In this document: positions 17,801 to 26,269 of the stretch, in pieces
Numbering within the stretch: the first letter of the stretch is position 1
Layout: every line of letters starts with the position of its first letter
Source: Paracoccus benzoatiresistens
GTDB taxonomy: Bacteria > Pseudomonadota > Alphaproteobacteria > Rhodobacterales > Rhodobacteraceae
Direction: 5' to 3'
Length of the DNA: 38,768 bases
Assembly: GCF_026913015.1 (NCBI RefSeq)
Contig: NZ_JAPTYD010000034.1
Location: 1 to 38,768 of the forward strand
The notes under the pieces: model-generated
Seen by the model: only the letters and a program-made list of their open reading frames with translations
What the model was told of the DNA's origin: nothing
Database searches by the model: none
Program-made: the position numbers and the translations under genes

Positions 17801-17932
17801 CTACGATTGCAAAAAAGACGGAACTGCCCTTTTATTGTGTTATATTACGGCAAGAATTTTCCTGAGAACATAGAAACTGTCTTTTGCAAGGCGTTTCGGC
17901 GAAGCGCCGCTTATCTCTGGGCTTGCCACCTT

Positions 17933-19279
17933 TCAGATCAACCAGACCATGGCTGCTACAGTGAGCCCGAACAGTCCAAGCAATAAGTCTGATTTTGGTT
18001 GCCAGGCACCATAGTGCCGCACCATGATTACCGTAAACGGATACATGAGCAACGAGGCAGCTGCCTGACCAGCAAGAGCCCCATAAAGGCCCCAAAAATG
18101 TGCGCCTGTTAAGAGACAGGTCATATAGATTATAGATCGAATTGCCTGCAGGACGAAAAGCCGGTGAGAGTCACCTTTAGCCAAGGCAATGACATCGTAG
18201 CCCAAGATGACAAGAGCTGGTATCTGGATAAGCGCAATCAATTTCACCAGGATCCCTGCAGTAGCATAGCGGGGATCATACAGCAGATCGACCAGCCTTT
18301 CTCCGCTGAGGGCCAAGAGGGCCACCATAAACAGCAGGCAGCCCGACAGGTGCATTCTAATACCGGCGATGCGATGCGCGTTGGCGGGTGACTCTGCAGG
18401 CGGAGAGTCACGGTAAAGGGGAATGAACAGCCGCCCCGAGATGGCCGAGCCAAGGAGCATTGGCATGCTCCCCAAGAAGTAAGCGATATTATAAATACCA
18501 AGCTCATCAAGAGACAGGTAACGCCCGAGCACCAACCGGTCGCCGTTAAAGATCAGGAATCCACAAATCGTGCTCAGAAAAATCCAGCGACCAAACCCAC
18601 TTAGTTCCTTCAGTGGTTCAGACGCCCAGCGAAAGCTATTGGTGCGACCGCCCAGACCGTAACGCATGACCGCCACGTTGATTGCGCTGGCGATTACCCC
18701 ACCCCAGACCAGCGCCCAAACCGATCTCAGCACGGCCGCAAGCGCAACGGTGACGGTGATGCCCAGCAGCTGAGTCAGTAGTTCCAGGCGCGTCAAACGG
18801 CCGACCTGCAGGTGCCGCATTGCCGTATCCACCGAGGTGGGTGTGAAGCCTCCGATCAGCAGGGAAAGTGCTGCGATGGGAAAGACTTGCGCAAAGATTG
18901 GGTCACCGTAAAACCACGCCACGGGCCACGCAATGACAGTTGCGAGTATTGTCAGAACAAGGCCACGCACGACTTGAACCGTCCAGACTGTATCCAGGAA
19001 GTCCGGTTCGTCACCGTTCCTGCTTTTCTGCACGGCCGGACCGGTTCCCATGTCGCTGAACATCTGCAGTCCGACAATGAGTGAGGTGACCAAAGCCATG
19101 ACCCCAAACGCCTCGGGTACAAGCAGACGCGTCAGGATCAGGTTCGAGGCAAGCCTCATCCCTTGTGACATGACATAGCCGACGCTGGTCCATGTCGAAC
19201 TGCGTAGCGCCCGGCCACTCAGGCTGTCCCGATGCCACATCATCGAAAGGCTGGAAATAAGCTTCATCAAAGCGTTCAA
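17933..19279 (-). CDS. Wzx-type polysaccharide flippase
   Basis: 448 aa, hydrophobic throughout with about a dozen predicted helices. Polysaccharide synthesis (MATE/MOP) family: 'WTSVGYVMSQGMRLASNLILTRLL' split across the first helices, 'FGVMALVTSLIVGL', 'DMGTGPAVQKS', and 'LGRYLSLDELGIYNIAY' (the mid-protein repeat). The family moves undecaprenyl-linked oligosaccharide from the cytoplasmic to the periplasmic leaflet. The start at 19279 is followed by a short amphipathic leader ('MNALMKLISSLSMMWHRDSL'). It is divergent from the GT4 at 19395. Together with the Wzy-like protein at 32784 and the co-polymerase it completes the core of a Wzx/Wzy pathway. Confidence 0.9.
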   Translation of the reverse strand: MNALMKLISSLSMMWHRDSLSGRALRSSTWTSVGYVMSQGMRLASNLILTRLLVPEAFGVMALVTSLIVGLQMFSDMGTGPAVQKSRNGDEPDFLDTVWTVQVVRGLVLTILATVIAWPVAWFYGDPIFAQVFPIAALSLLIGGFTPTSVDTAMRHLQVGRLTRLELLTQLLGITVTVALAAVLRSVWALVWGGVIASAINVAVMRYGLGGRTNSFRWASEPLKELSGFGRWIFLSTICGFLIFNGDRLVLGRYLSLDELGIYNIAYFLGSMPMLLGSAISGRLFIPLYRDSPPAESPANAHRIAGIRMHLSGCLLFMVALLALSGERLVDLLYDPRYATAGILVKLIALIQIPALVILGYDVIALAKGDSHRLFVLQAIRSIIYMTCLLTGAHFWGLYGALAGQAAASLLMYPFTVIMVRHYGAWQPKSDLLLGLFGLTVAAMVWLI

Positions 19280-19394
19280 TCAACTATGCGGGATTGAGTG
19301 TCCAAAGGGCAGAGCTAGTGTCTGGCGAAGCGGCTTCTATGGACTTTGCCGCTTTCACCGTCGAATATAAAATTGCAACTCTCTGAGGACCAAG
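19280..19394. promoter_or_regulatory. Divergent intergenic region
   Basis: 115 nt between the flippase (-) and GT4 (+) start codons. TATAAA at 19366-19371 is a fair -10 for the + strand, 24 nt before the GT4 start; no matching -35 is obvious. AGGA sits 6 nt before the GT4 ATG. Any shared regulation of the two genes would act here. Inferred mainly from gene order. Confidence 0.35.
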
Positions 19395-20609
19395 ATGACT
19401 TGCCGAGACCGTCCTGCGATCGGATATGTAATCAATACCTATCCTCGGCCTTCGCACAGCTTTATCCGGCGCGAGATTTTGGCACTTGAGGCTGCAGGCT
19501 GGGCGGTCCACCGCTTCGCGATGAGGGGCGACGCAGCCCAATTGGTCGACCCCGGCGACCAAGCCGAACATGCTCGGACCGAGCGCATCCTGGAGGCAGG
19601 CCCGATCCGCCTTGGGTTCGAGTTCACGCGTGCAGCAGTCCATGCTCCCGATGCGACCCGCGCGGTGCTGCAAGCCGTGCGTCGCAGGGGCGTTCGGCAT
19701 CTCGCCTATGCGGCGGAGGCCGCGCAGGTCGCTAAGCGCGTGCGTGCGTTGGGCATTCGACACCTCCACGCACATTTCGGGACCAACTCTACCGACGTGG
19801 CGCGCTTTGCAGCCCGGCTTGCGGGTATTGGTTACAGCTTCACGACACATGGCCCTGAGGAGTTCGATGCCCCTCTTTCCCTCCGTTTGGGCGAAAAGCT
19901 GGCAGATGCCCGCTTTGCCGTGGCCATCAGCAATTACGGGCGCAGCCAGCTTTGCCGCTGGGTCGATCATCGCCATTGGGAGCGTATTCACGTTATTCAT
20001 TGCGGGATCGAGCCGGCGCGGTTTCCCGATCCTCCGTCCTTTCCGGTTGCCCGACCACTCCGCTTGGTGGCTATTGGACGTTTCTCCGAGCAAAAGGGTT
20101 TCCTGGCTTTGCTGCCGGCACTCGCCGCAGCCCGCCGCCACGCTGACATCCGACTGACGCTGGTTGGCGAAGGAGAGTTGCGCCCGGCGATCGAGGTCCT
20201 GATCACCACTCATGGCCTGCAGGATGCAGTAACGCTCACCGGCTGGCTGGACGAGGCGGACGTTCGCAGCCAGCTTGCTGCCAGCCATGCGCTTGTGCTT
20301 CCCAGCTTCGCCGAGGGATTGCCGATGGTCATCATGGAAGCGATGGCGCAAGGCCGGCCCGTCTTGGGCACGGCAATTGCCGGCGTGCCTGAGTTGGTTC
20401 GTCCAGGAGAAACCGGCTGGCTCGTGCCCGCCGGCGATGAAGTCGGGCTTTGCGAGGCGATGATTGCCCTCGCCGCAACTCCGGTCGAGGTGATGGCTCG
20501 AATGGGCCTGAACGGCCGCGCGCGCGTGCTTGCACATCACGATGTGACGGCCGAGGCAGAGAAACTGGGCGCGCTGTTCACCGCCGCCTGCACTCGGCCA
20601 GCAGCCTGA
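19395..20609 (+). CDS. GT4 glycosyltransferase, colanic-acid (WcaL) type
   Basis: 404 aa, GT-B fold. The N-terminus 'IGYVINTYPRPSHSFIRREI' (one short block) is the hallmark of the WcaL/AmsK-like group, followed by 'HLHAHFGTNSTDVARFA' and 'FTTHGPEEFD'. The C-terminal donor domain has 'VIHCGIEPARF', 'LVAIGRFSEQKGF', 'LTLVGEGELRPAI', 'VTLTGWLDEADV', and the EX7E motif in 'PSFAEGLPMVIMEAMAQG'. These enzymes add a sugar to a growing lipid-linked repeat unit. The ATG at 19395 has AGGA 6 nt upstream. It converges on the FT-NRPS gene with a 29-nt gap. A 452-aa antisense frame here is a shadow. Confidence 0.9.
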   Translation: MTCRDRPAIGYVINTYPRPSHSFIRREILALEAAGWAVHRFAMRGDAAQLVDPGDQAEHARTERILEAGPIRLGFEFTRAAVHAPDATRAVLQAVRRRGVRHLAYAAEAAQVAKRVRALGIRHLHAHFGTNSTDVARFAARLAGIGYSFTTHGPEEFDAPLSLRLGEKLADARFAVAISNYGRSQLCRWVDHRHWERIHVIHCGIEPARFPDPPSFPVARPLRLVAIGRFSEQKGFLALLPALAAARRHADIRLTLVGEGELRPAIEVLITTHGLQDAVTLTGWLDEADVRSQLAASHALVLPSFAEGLPMVIMEAMAQGRPVLGTAIAGVPELVRPGETGWLVPAGDEVGLCEAMIALAATPVEVMARMGLNGRARVLAHHDVTAEAEKLGALFTAACTRPAA

Positions 20610-20638
20610 ACTCGACATCCTCGCCTGCGGCGCGTCCG

Positions 20639-23600
20639 TCAAAGCTGGTGTACCTGCTGGCGTAAGGCACGGCGGCGGGCCATGCCCTCGGCCTGACTGG
20701 TTGGCGGAGGCGCCGGTGTCGGCAACGCTTCCTGCGGGGCAGGGGTCTTCGAGGCTTCGCTTTGCAAGAGCCGTGGTGCGGCGCCATTCGCCGGAACGGA
20801 CACTCTGCCACTCACATGTGCGGCAAAGTCGCCGAGGACCGGATAGCGGAAGATGTCCGTGATGGAAAGTCGCGGCAGGTTAAGGTCTGTCTTCATGGTT
20901 CGATGCACCTGCACTGCCAGTAGCGAGTGACCTCCAAGTGCGAAAAAGTTGTCGCGTGATGATACCCGTTCCAGACCTAGAGCCTTTGCCCAGATCGCGG
21001 CCACCCGTGCTTGGAATTCCGTAGGGTCTTCAGACCGAGGAGAATCGACAACCAGAGCTGAGATTTGTGGAGGCAGACTGGGAGCCGTTTCCCGAACTGC
21101 GATTGACGAAACCGGCAACTCCATCCGCGCCAGTGTCTTGCGATCCAGCTTGCGATTTGGGGTCAAAGGTAACTCAGGCAGGACGATGATTCGTGATGGA
21201 ATCATCACTTCCGGCAGAACGCTCCGAAGCGCCTTCCGAAGTTCGGCCGGATCGAGGCTGGGCTCGCCGGTAGCAAAGGCGACAAGGGCAATGCTGCCGG
21301 CTGCATCGGTGCGCGCCACGACCGCCGCTTCGCGCACGCCGGGCTGCACTTCCAGGCGGGCCTCGATCTCTCCCAGTTCGATGCGATGACCGCGCAGCTT
21401 CACTTGCTGATCCACGCGGCCCAGGAATTCGAGGACTCCCTCCTCTGTCCAGCGAACAAGGTCGCCTGTGCGGTACATCCGGGTGTTGTCATCGAGCACG
21501 AAAGGGTCCGGCCGAAAGGCTGCGGCGGTTAGGTCGGCCCGATTCCAGTAGCCACGCACGACGCCCGCCCCGCTGATCCACAGTTCTCCGGAAACGCCGG
21601 GCGGCATGAGCCGGCCGTCCTGGTCCAGCACGTAGAGGCGCGTATTGTTGATCGGCCGCCCCAGCGTGACATGCTCGTTGCCAGCGCCGAGTTCGGCGGT
21701 GGTGGACCAGATCGTCGTTTCGGTAGGACCGTACATATTCAGGATGCGAGCGCCGGTGAGCGCCTGCAGTTCCACCAGCAATGCCGGCGGCAGCGCCTCG
21801 CCGCCAAGGAGCAGCGTCTGAAGCCTGCCGATAGCCTGTGTCGCCGCCGAGTCGGCGACCAGCAGCCGCGCCATGCTGGGCGTGCACTGCAGATGCGTCA
21901 CCCTATGGCGGCGAATCTGCGCAGCGATGGAAAAGTCGTCATGCGCGGGCCCGGCGGTTGCATTCACCCGCTGCACCAGTTCGGCAAGGGGCCGCAGGCC
22001 CTCCAGCACCGTTGCGGTGGGAATGCCGTAGTCGATCAGGCAGGCGATTTCAGTTACGCCAATGTCATGAAGCTCGGTTACGCGGGCGGTCGCGTCCTCG
22101 ATCGTTCCGAATAGCCCGCTGTCGTTGAAATAGCGCAGAAACGCGAACTCGAGAATTCCTTCCAGTTCATCGTCGGTCAGCATACTGAGATCGATCGACA
22201 TGGGGTCGCTTAGCCCTGCCGGCTTCTTGAAGGCAGGAAATGCCCAAGCGTACTGCTTCACCAAGCCGGCCGCAGCGCGCAGATAGTCCTTCATAGGTCC
22301 GCGCGCGATTTCCATAGCCGCATCACGCCGATCAGTTAGGAAGGTGTGTAACATCAGGGTGACGGTGAAATCGGCTGGATCATGTCCTGCCTCGCGCAGA
22401 GCCGCATGATATTCGGTTATCCGCTGTTTCACGTCGGCGATGCTCTGTCCCAGGAGATGGGTCAGCACGTTTGCACCATGTCGACCTGCTTCGGCCCAGG
22501 TGGCCGGGCTTCCCGCAACAGTGACCCAGACGGGCAATTCCTTCGACACCGGGCGAGGCTGCGTCACCACGCCGAATGTGCCACCATTCGCAGTCGGAAA
22601 ATCGATCGTCTCGCCACGCCACAGGCGGCGGACCTGGTCCATCGCTGTGAACATCGCCTTCTTGTTGGTCGGAGGCGTGTTCTCGGGACGCAGCACAAAG
22701 TCGTCCGGCTGCCAACCCGAAGCGATGGCAATGCCGGCCTTGCCGTCGGTCAGGTTGTCGATGACTGCCCATTCCTCAGCAATCCTTGCCGGATGGTGGA
22801 GCGGCGCCACGCAACTGCCTGCCCGGACGGCAAGGTTCTTCGTGACCGCCGCAACCGCCGCACCTGTCACGGAGGGATTGGGATAGGGGCCGCCGAAGGC
22901 GTGGAAATGCCGCTCGGGAGTCCATACCGCCTTGAAGCCATGGGCATCCGCAAAGCGGGCACCTTCCAGCAGCAGGTCATACTTGCGCGAGCCGACACCG
23001 TCGTCGTTGCCCCAGTAGTAGAGGCTAAAGTCCATGCCGCCACTCTGGCCATGCCCGCCCACGGCGCCTTTCATGGCATCGCCTGCCAGCACCACGGTAA
23101 AGCCGCGCGAAAGGGTCCAGAAGATTTCCAGGACCGAGATATCGAAGGACAGACTTGTCACGGCAAGCCAGACGCCACCATGCGCATGCGGAATTCTGTT
23201 GTCCATGCCGGCAAATAAGTTGGCAACGTTACGGTGCTCGACCATGACTCCCTTGGGCGTTCCAGTCGAGCCTGACGTATAGATCAGGTAGGCGAGGTTT
23301 TTACTGGTTGCATCGTTCTCGGGTGCGGTATCCGGTTGCGCCGCAATTGTGGGATCGCTGAAGGTTAGTATCCGGGCCGAATGGGCGGGAAGCTGTCCTG
23401 TCAGGTCTGCGTCCGCCAGGATCACCGGAGCCCCAGAATCGGTGAGGTAATGGGCGATACGATCTGCCGGATAGGTGGGGTCAAGAGGAACATAGGCTCC
23501 GCCCGCCTTGAGAATGCCGATAGCACCCGAAACCATATCAGGACCGCGGGCGGCGAACAGTCCTACCGGGCGGTCTGGCCCCACACCAAGCGCCTTCAGC

Positions 23601-25318
23601 GCATGGGCGATCCGGTTCGAGAGGCGGTCGAGTTCGGCATAGCTGAGCTTGCGATCTTCGAAGATCAGCGCGGTTGCCTCTGGCGTCTTCGCCACCTGGG
23701 CGGCAAAGGCGGTGTCGATTGTCACGGGATCCAGGGCGCTCGCTGTGTCGTTCCAAGGTCCCAGAATGCAGGCGCGGTCCTCCTGGGTCACCAGCTCGGC
23801 CGAGCGAAGGGGCGCATCCGCCGGTATGGCGGCAAGACGGCTCATCAACCGCGCGAGCCTTTGAACCGTATGGGGCGCAAGCCGGGCCGCATCGAAGGAC
23901 AATGCAAGCCGGTCGACTCGACCGTGAGGCAAGCGGAGCGTCAGGCCTGGGGCATGGATCGTGGCCCCTTCAGCGGCAACAGAGGCAAGCGGGCGCTGCA
24001 TCGACGCAAGCTCAGGCACCCGCAAGGGCAGGTCTGCAAGCCAGCCCGCACCCTCCAAAGTTGCGCGAGTCGCAATGATCTGCTGAGCAAGCCCTTCCAG
24101 CGTCAGCTCAGGATCGCTGGTATCCACATGCAGCGGCACCCAGTCGGAAATGTAGCCTGCGACGTCTGGGTGCACGGCTCGGGCAAACGCCAGATCATGT
24201 GCCTCCAGATCAGCTGTACGCGCAAGCGCGGCGGCGAACAGCGCCACGGCCTCGTCGCCCCGGATCGCCCGGGGCAAGAGGACCTCGAGCTCGCGCGGCT
24301 GCGCTTCCTCGGCTTCGGGCAGAAGCTCCAGCATCGCCGGCGTGATCCGGACCAGTTGCTGGCGCCAAAAGCCTTCGCGCACAGCGGCCTTCGTCACGGC
24401 CTGATCCAGCGCCTTGGTGTCGGCTTCTCCCGGCGACGGCAGGACACGACCGGGCGAGAGAGAAAGCTTATTCTTGCACCCGTCAGCCGGGACAAGCCGG
24501 TCCAACCGCACCGCACCGTCGCCACAGGCGACCAGAATGGCGTCGTCGTCGCAGGCTAAAATCGTTCCGGGCATGCCCGCGCCAGACGCGAGTTCGATCG
24601 CGCCGACGGCGACGACCCGCCCGTCCAGAGCGATCTTTGCTGTCAGCAGCGGGTTTGCATAGGGTCCGTGGTCAAGGCCGCGCACAAGCGCTATCAATTC
24701 GGCCGCAGGCCGGGTGAAGTCCAGCCGCCCGGCCGCGCGGGGCCGCCTCGCCCGTTGAAAGAGGCTGCGCTTCGACAAATCTTGCGGTATGCCCAGTGCG
24801 TCCGCCTCAAGCGCACCCAGCAGCTCGGGGAAGCTTTCCCGGCCGGCTTCCCAGGCCTTGGCATTTAGCGTCAGCGCCGTGTCCTCGGGATCTATGGCAA
24901 AATGGCGCTGGACAAGAACGCGGCCTTCGTCAACGTTTCCTTCGATTCGATGCCATGAAATGCCATGCTGCCGCTCATCCGCAATCCGTGCCCAAGCAGG
25001 AGCATTGAGGCCCGCGTAGCGTGGCAACGGCCCGTCGTGGAAGTTTACCGCTCCCCTCCGAGCGAGCGCCAGGACCGCATCCGGAACAAGATTTAGGTTC
25101 GCGATACTCAGGATCCAGTCCACGTCCAGGCTCAAGAGGGAGCCGTCACGCAAACTTGCCGGAGCATGGACGGAAATGCCGGCCTGGCGCGCCCAGGTGG
25201 CAGTTCCCGGGTGACGGGTCACGACTCCGGCGATCCGATGCCCCCGTGCCTCAGCCAGCAGGCCGCATTCCCGAGTCAAAGATTCATTGCCGATCAGCAA
25301 CAAATTAAGGGGGGTCAT
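20639..25318 (-). CDS. NRPS: formyltransferase, half C, A split by luciferase-like monooxygenase, PCP
   Basis: 1559 aa from the ATG at 25318 (AAGAGGT 6 nt upstream). Formyltransferase about 1-290 with the catalytic triad N92, H94, D130, spaced as in methionyl-tRNA formyltransferase. A condensation C-lobe lacking HHxxxDG spans about 300-510. Adenylation domain, first part: 'YTSGSTGTPKG' at about 680 and 'FDISVLEIF' (D726). Inserted LLM domain about 762-1110 ('MDFSLYYWGND', 'VWTPERHFHAFGG', 'IASGWQPDDF'), of the MupA/Atu3671 FMN-dependent type. Adenylation resumes with 'NMYGPTETTIW', 'YRTGDL' and K1390. PCP 'GGHSLLAVQ' has Ser1465; no TE. The pocket read by alignment to GrsA is D-I-L-Q-L-G-M-I-W-K, close to the glycine code. 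A 137-residue upstream extension overlapping the GT2 is rejected. Confidence 0.93.
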   Translation of the reverse strand: MTPLNLLLIGNESLTRECGLLAEARGHRIAGVVTRHPGTATWARQAGISVHAPASLRDGSLLSLDVDWILSIANLNLVPDAVLALARRGAVNFHDGPLPRYAGLNAPAWARIADERQHGISWHRIEGNVDEGRVLVQRHFAIDPEDTALTLNAKAWEAGRESFPELLGALEADALGIPQDLSKRSLFQRARRPRAAGRLDFTRPAAELIALVRGLDHGPYANPLLTAKIALDGRVVAVGAIELASGAGMPGTILACDDDAILVACGDGAVRLDRLVPADGCKNKLSLSPGRVLPSPGEADTKALDQAVTKAAVREGFWRQQLVRITPAMLELLPEAEEAQPRELEVLLPRAIRGDEAVALFAAALARTADLEAHDLAFARAVHPDVAGYISDWVPLHVDTSDPELTLEGLAQQIIATRATLEGAGWLADLPLRVPELASMQRPLASVAAEGATIHAPGLTLRLPHGRVDRLALSFDAARLAPHTVQRLARLMSRLAAIPADAPLRSAELVTQEDRACILGPWNDTASALDPVTIDTAFAAQVAKTPEATALIFEDRKLSYAELDRLSNRIAHALKALGVGPDRPVGLFAARGPDMVSGAIGILKAGGAYVPLDPTYPADRIAHYLTDSGAPVILADADLTGQLPAHSARILTFSDPTIAAQPDTAPENDATSKNLAYLIYTSGSTGTPKGVMVEHRNVANLFAGMDNRIPHAHGGVWLAVTSLSFDISVLEIFWTLSRGFTVVLAGDAMKGAVGGHGQSGGMDFSLYYWGNDDGVGSRKYDLLLEGARFADAHGFKAVWTPERHFHAFGGPYPNPSVTGAAVAAVTKNLAVRAGSCVAPLHHPARIAEEWAVIDNLTDGKAGIAIASGWQPDDFVLRPENTPPTNKKAMFTAMDQVRRLWRGETIDFPTANGGTFGVVTQPRPVSKELPVWVTVAGSPATWAEAGRHGANVLTHLLGQSIADVKQRITEYHAALREAGHDPADFTVTLMLHTFLTDRRDAAMEIARGPMKDYLRAAAGLVKQYAWAFPAFKKPAGLSDPMSIDLSMLTDDELEGILEFAFLRYFNDSGLFGTIEDATARVTELHDIGVTEIACLIDYGIPTATVLEGLRPLAELVQRVNATAGPAHDDFSIAAQIRRHRVTHLQCTPSMARLLVADSAATQAIGRLQTLLLGGEALPPALLVELQALTGARILNMYGPTETTIWSTTAELGAGNEHVTLGRPINNTRLYVLDQDGRLMPPGVSGELWISGAGVVRGYWNRADLTAAAFRPDPFVLDDNTRMYRTGDLVRWTEEGVLEFLGRVDQQVKLRGHRIELGEIEARLEVQPGVREAAVVARTDAAGSIALVAFATGEPSLDPAELRKALRSVLPEVMIPSRIIVLPELPLTPNRKLDRKTLARMELPVSSIAVRETAPSLPPQISALVVDSPRSEDPTEFQARVAAIWAKALGLERVSSRDNFFALGGHSLLAVQVHRTMKTDLNLPRLSITDIFRYPVLGDFAAHVSGRVSVPANGAAPRLLQSEASKTPAPQEALPTPAPPPTSQAEGMARRRALRQQVHQL

Positions 25319-25320
25319 GA

Positions 25321-26268
25321 TTACCTCTTGCATCGGGGTGAGAAACCGTGCCGGACGATGGCACTCAAATGTCCGGGGCCATCGTGCCCCTGCCGCCGCT
25401 CGATCCTGCAGCGCAGGTGAAACAGCAGGCTTCCAGCGATATATGCGAGGTTTGCCGCCAGAGCGCCTCCTGCCCCGAGGTTCTTGCGGAAGTAGTGCTG
25501 GCGCGAGTCGAACCAGTAGTTCGGGGGCCGCGACATGGTTTTGAGCCCGGTACTGGCCGAGCCGATATGCGTGACGACGCTGTCGGGCACAAAATGGGTG
25601 GGCCAGCCCGCGCGCCTCGCGCGACGGCAAAGGTCTGTTTCCTCGAAATAAAGGAAGAACTTCTCGTCGAAGCCCCCAGTCCGTTCCAGCATGCTGCGGC
25701 GCATCATCAGGCTGGCGCCTGCTGCCCAATCTACCTCGGTGGCGCTTTCGGGCACCGGCAGGACCACGACATAGCGGCTTAGCAGGCAGGTTATGGGCCC
25801 GGTACGGCTTGCGCCCTCAAACTCGCTCACCACCGAAGGAAAGCGGAATGCCGTTTCATGGATTACTCCGTCCGTCCCTACGATCCTGCTGCTCGCAAGT
25901 CCCACATGGGGATGGCTGTCCAGATAATCCCTCAGTTTTCTGATTGCATCGGGTTCGGGAAAAGCATCGGAGTTGAGAAGATAGACGTAGTCCGGCATGC
26001 CGCCCTCCGGCAGCGGGTTGAACATCGCGACGTTGTTTCCGGCCCCAAAGCCGCCGTTGTGTCCCGATTGCACGACATGGACTCGTTCGAAGTCTGCGGC
26101 GGTTGCATACGAAGCGATCCGCTCGAAGCTGCCATCGCCTGAGTTGTTGTCGACGACCGTAATCATGCCCTCGACAGATTTCATCGCGGCAACGGCATAT
26201 TCAAGCGCCCGGATCGTCATATCGGCCGTACGCCAGTTCAGGATGATTGTGTGTACGGTTCCCGGCAT
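25321..26268 (-). CDS. GT2 glycosyltransferase, rhamnosyltransferase-like
   Basis: 315 aa. 'HTIILNWRTADMTIRAL' and 'ITVVDNNSGDGS' begin the GT-A fold, 'GGFGAGNN' is typical of WbbL/rhamnosyltransferase-like GT2 proteins, 'YLLNSDAFPEPD' carries the DxD-type metal site, and 'GFDEKFFLYFEETDLCRRA' the catalytic acidic region. The C-terminus has a hydrophobic segment (about 272-292). Its ATG lies 1 nt after the PKS stop (TGA-G-ATG), and its stop lies 2 nt before the NRPS ATG, whose ribosome site is inside this gene. It is therefore made together with the PKS and the NRPS and probably glycosylates their product or a shared lipid-linked intermediate (inference). Confidence 0.9.
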   Translation of the reverse strand: MPGTVHTIILNWRTADMTIRALEYAVAAMKSVEGMITVVDNNSGDGSFERIASYATAADFERVHVVQSGHNGGFGAGNNVAMFNPLPEGGMPDYVYLLNSDAFPEPDAIRKLRDYLDSHPHVGLASSRIVGTDGVIHETAFRFPSVVSEFEGASRTGPITCLLSRYVVVLPVPESATEVDWAAGASLMMRRSMLERTGGFDEKFFLYFEETDLCRRARRAGWPTHFVPDSVVTHIGSASTGLKTMSRPPNYWFDSRQHYFRKNLGAGGALAANLAYIAGSLLFHLRCRIERRQGHDGPGHLSAIVRHGFSPRCKR

Positions 26269-26269
26269 C

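Noticed and set aside
7839..20609. Outer-membrane Wza-type exporter or phosphopantetheinyl transferase
   Set aside because: Looked for among the EPS and NRPS genes because both are expected for function; none of the frames fits, so they must be encoded elsewhere.
19284..20642. 452-aa frame antisense to the GT4 gene
   Set aside because: The + strand GT4 has full family motifs; the antisense frame has no family and is a GC-rich codon shadow.
23381..24559. 392-aa + strand frame inside the FT-NRPS
   Set aside because: Antisense to a well-supported NRPS, rich in Arg/Gly/His/Gln, with no recognisable motif.
25319..25729. 137-residue N-terminal extension of the FT-NRPS frame
   Set aside because: It lies wholly inside the GT2 gene in another frame, has no domain, and the ATG at 25318 has a good ribosome site directly before the formyltransferase domain.
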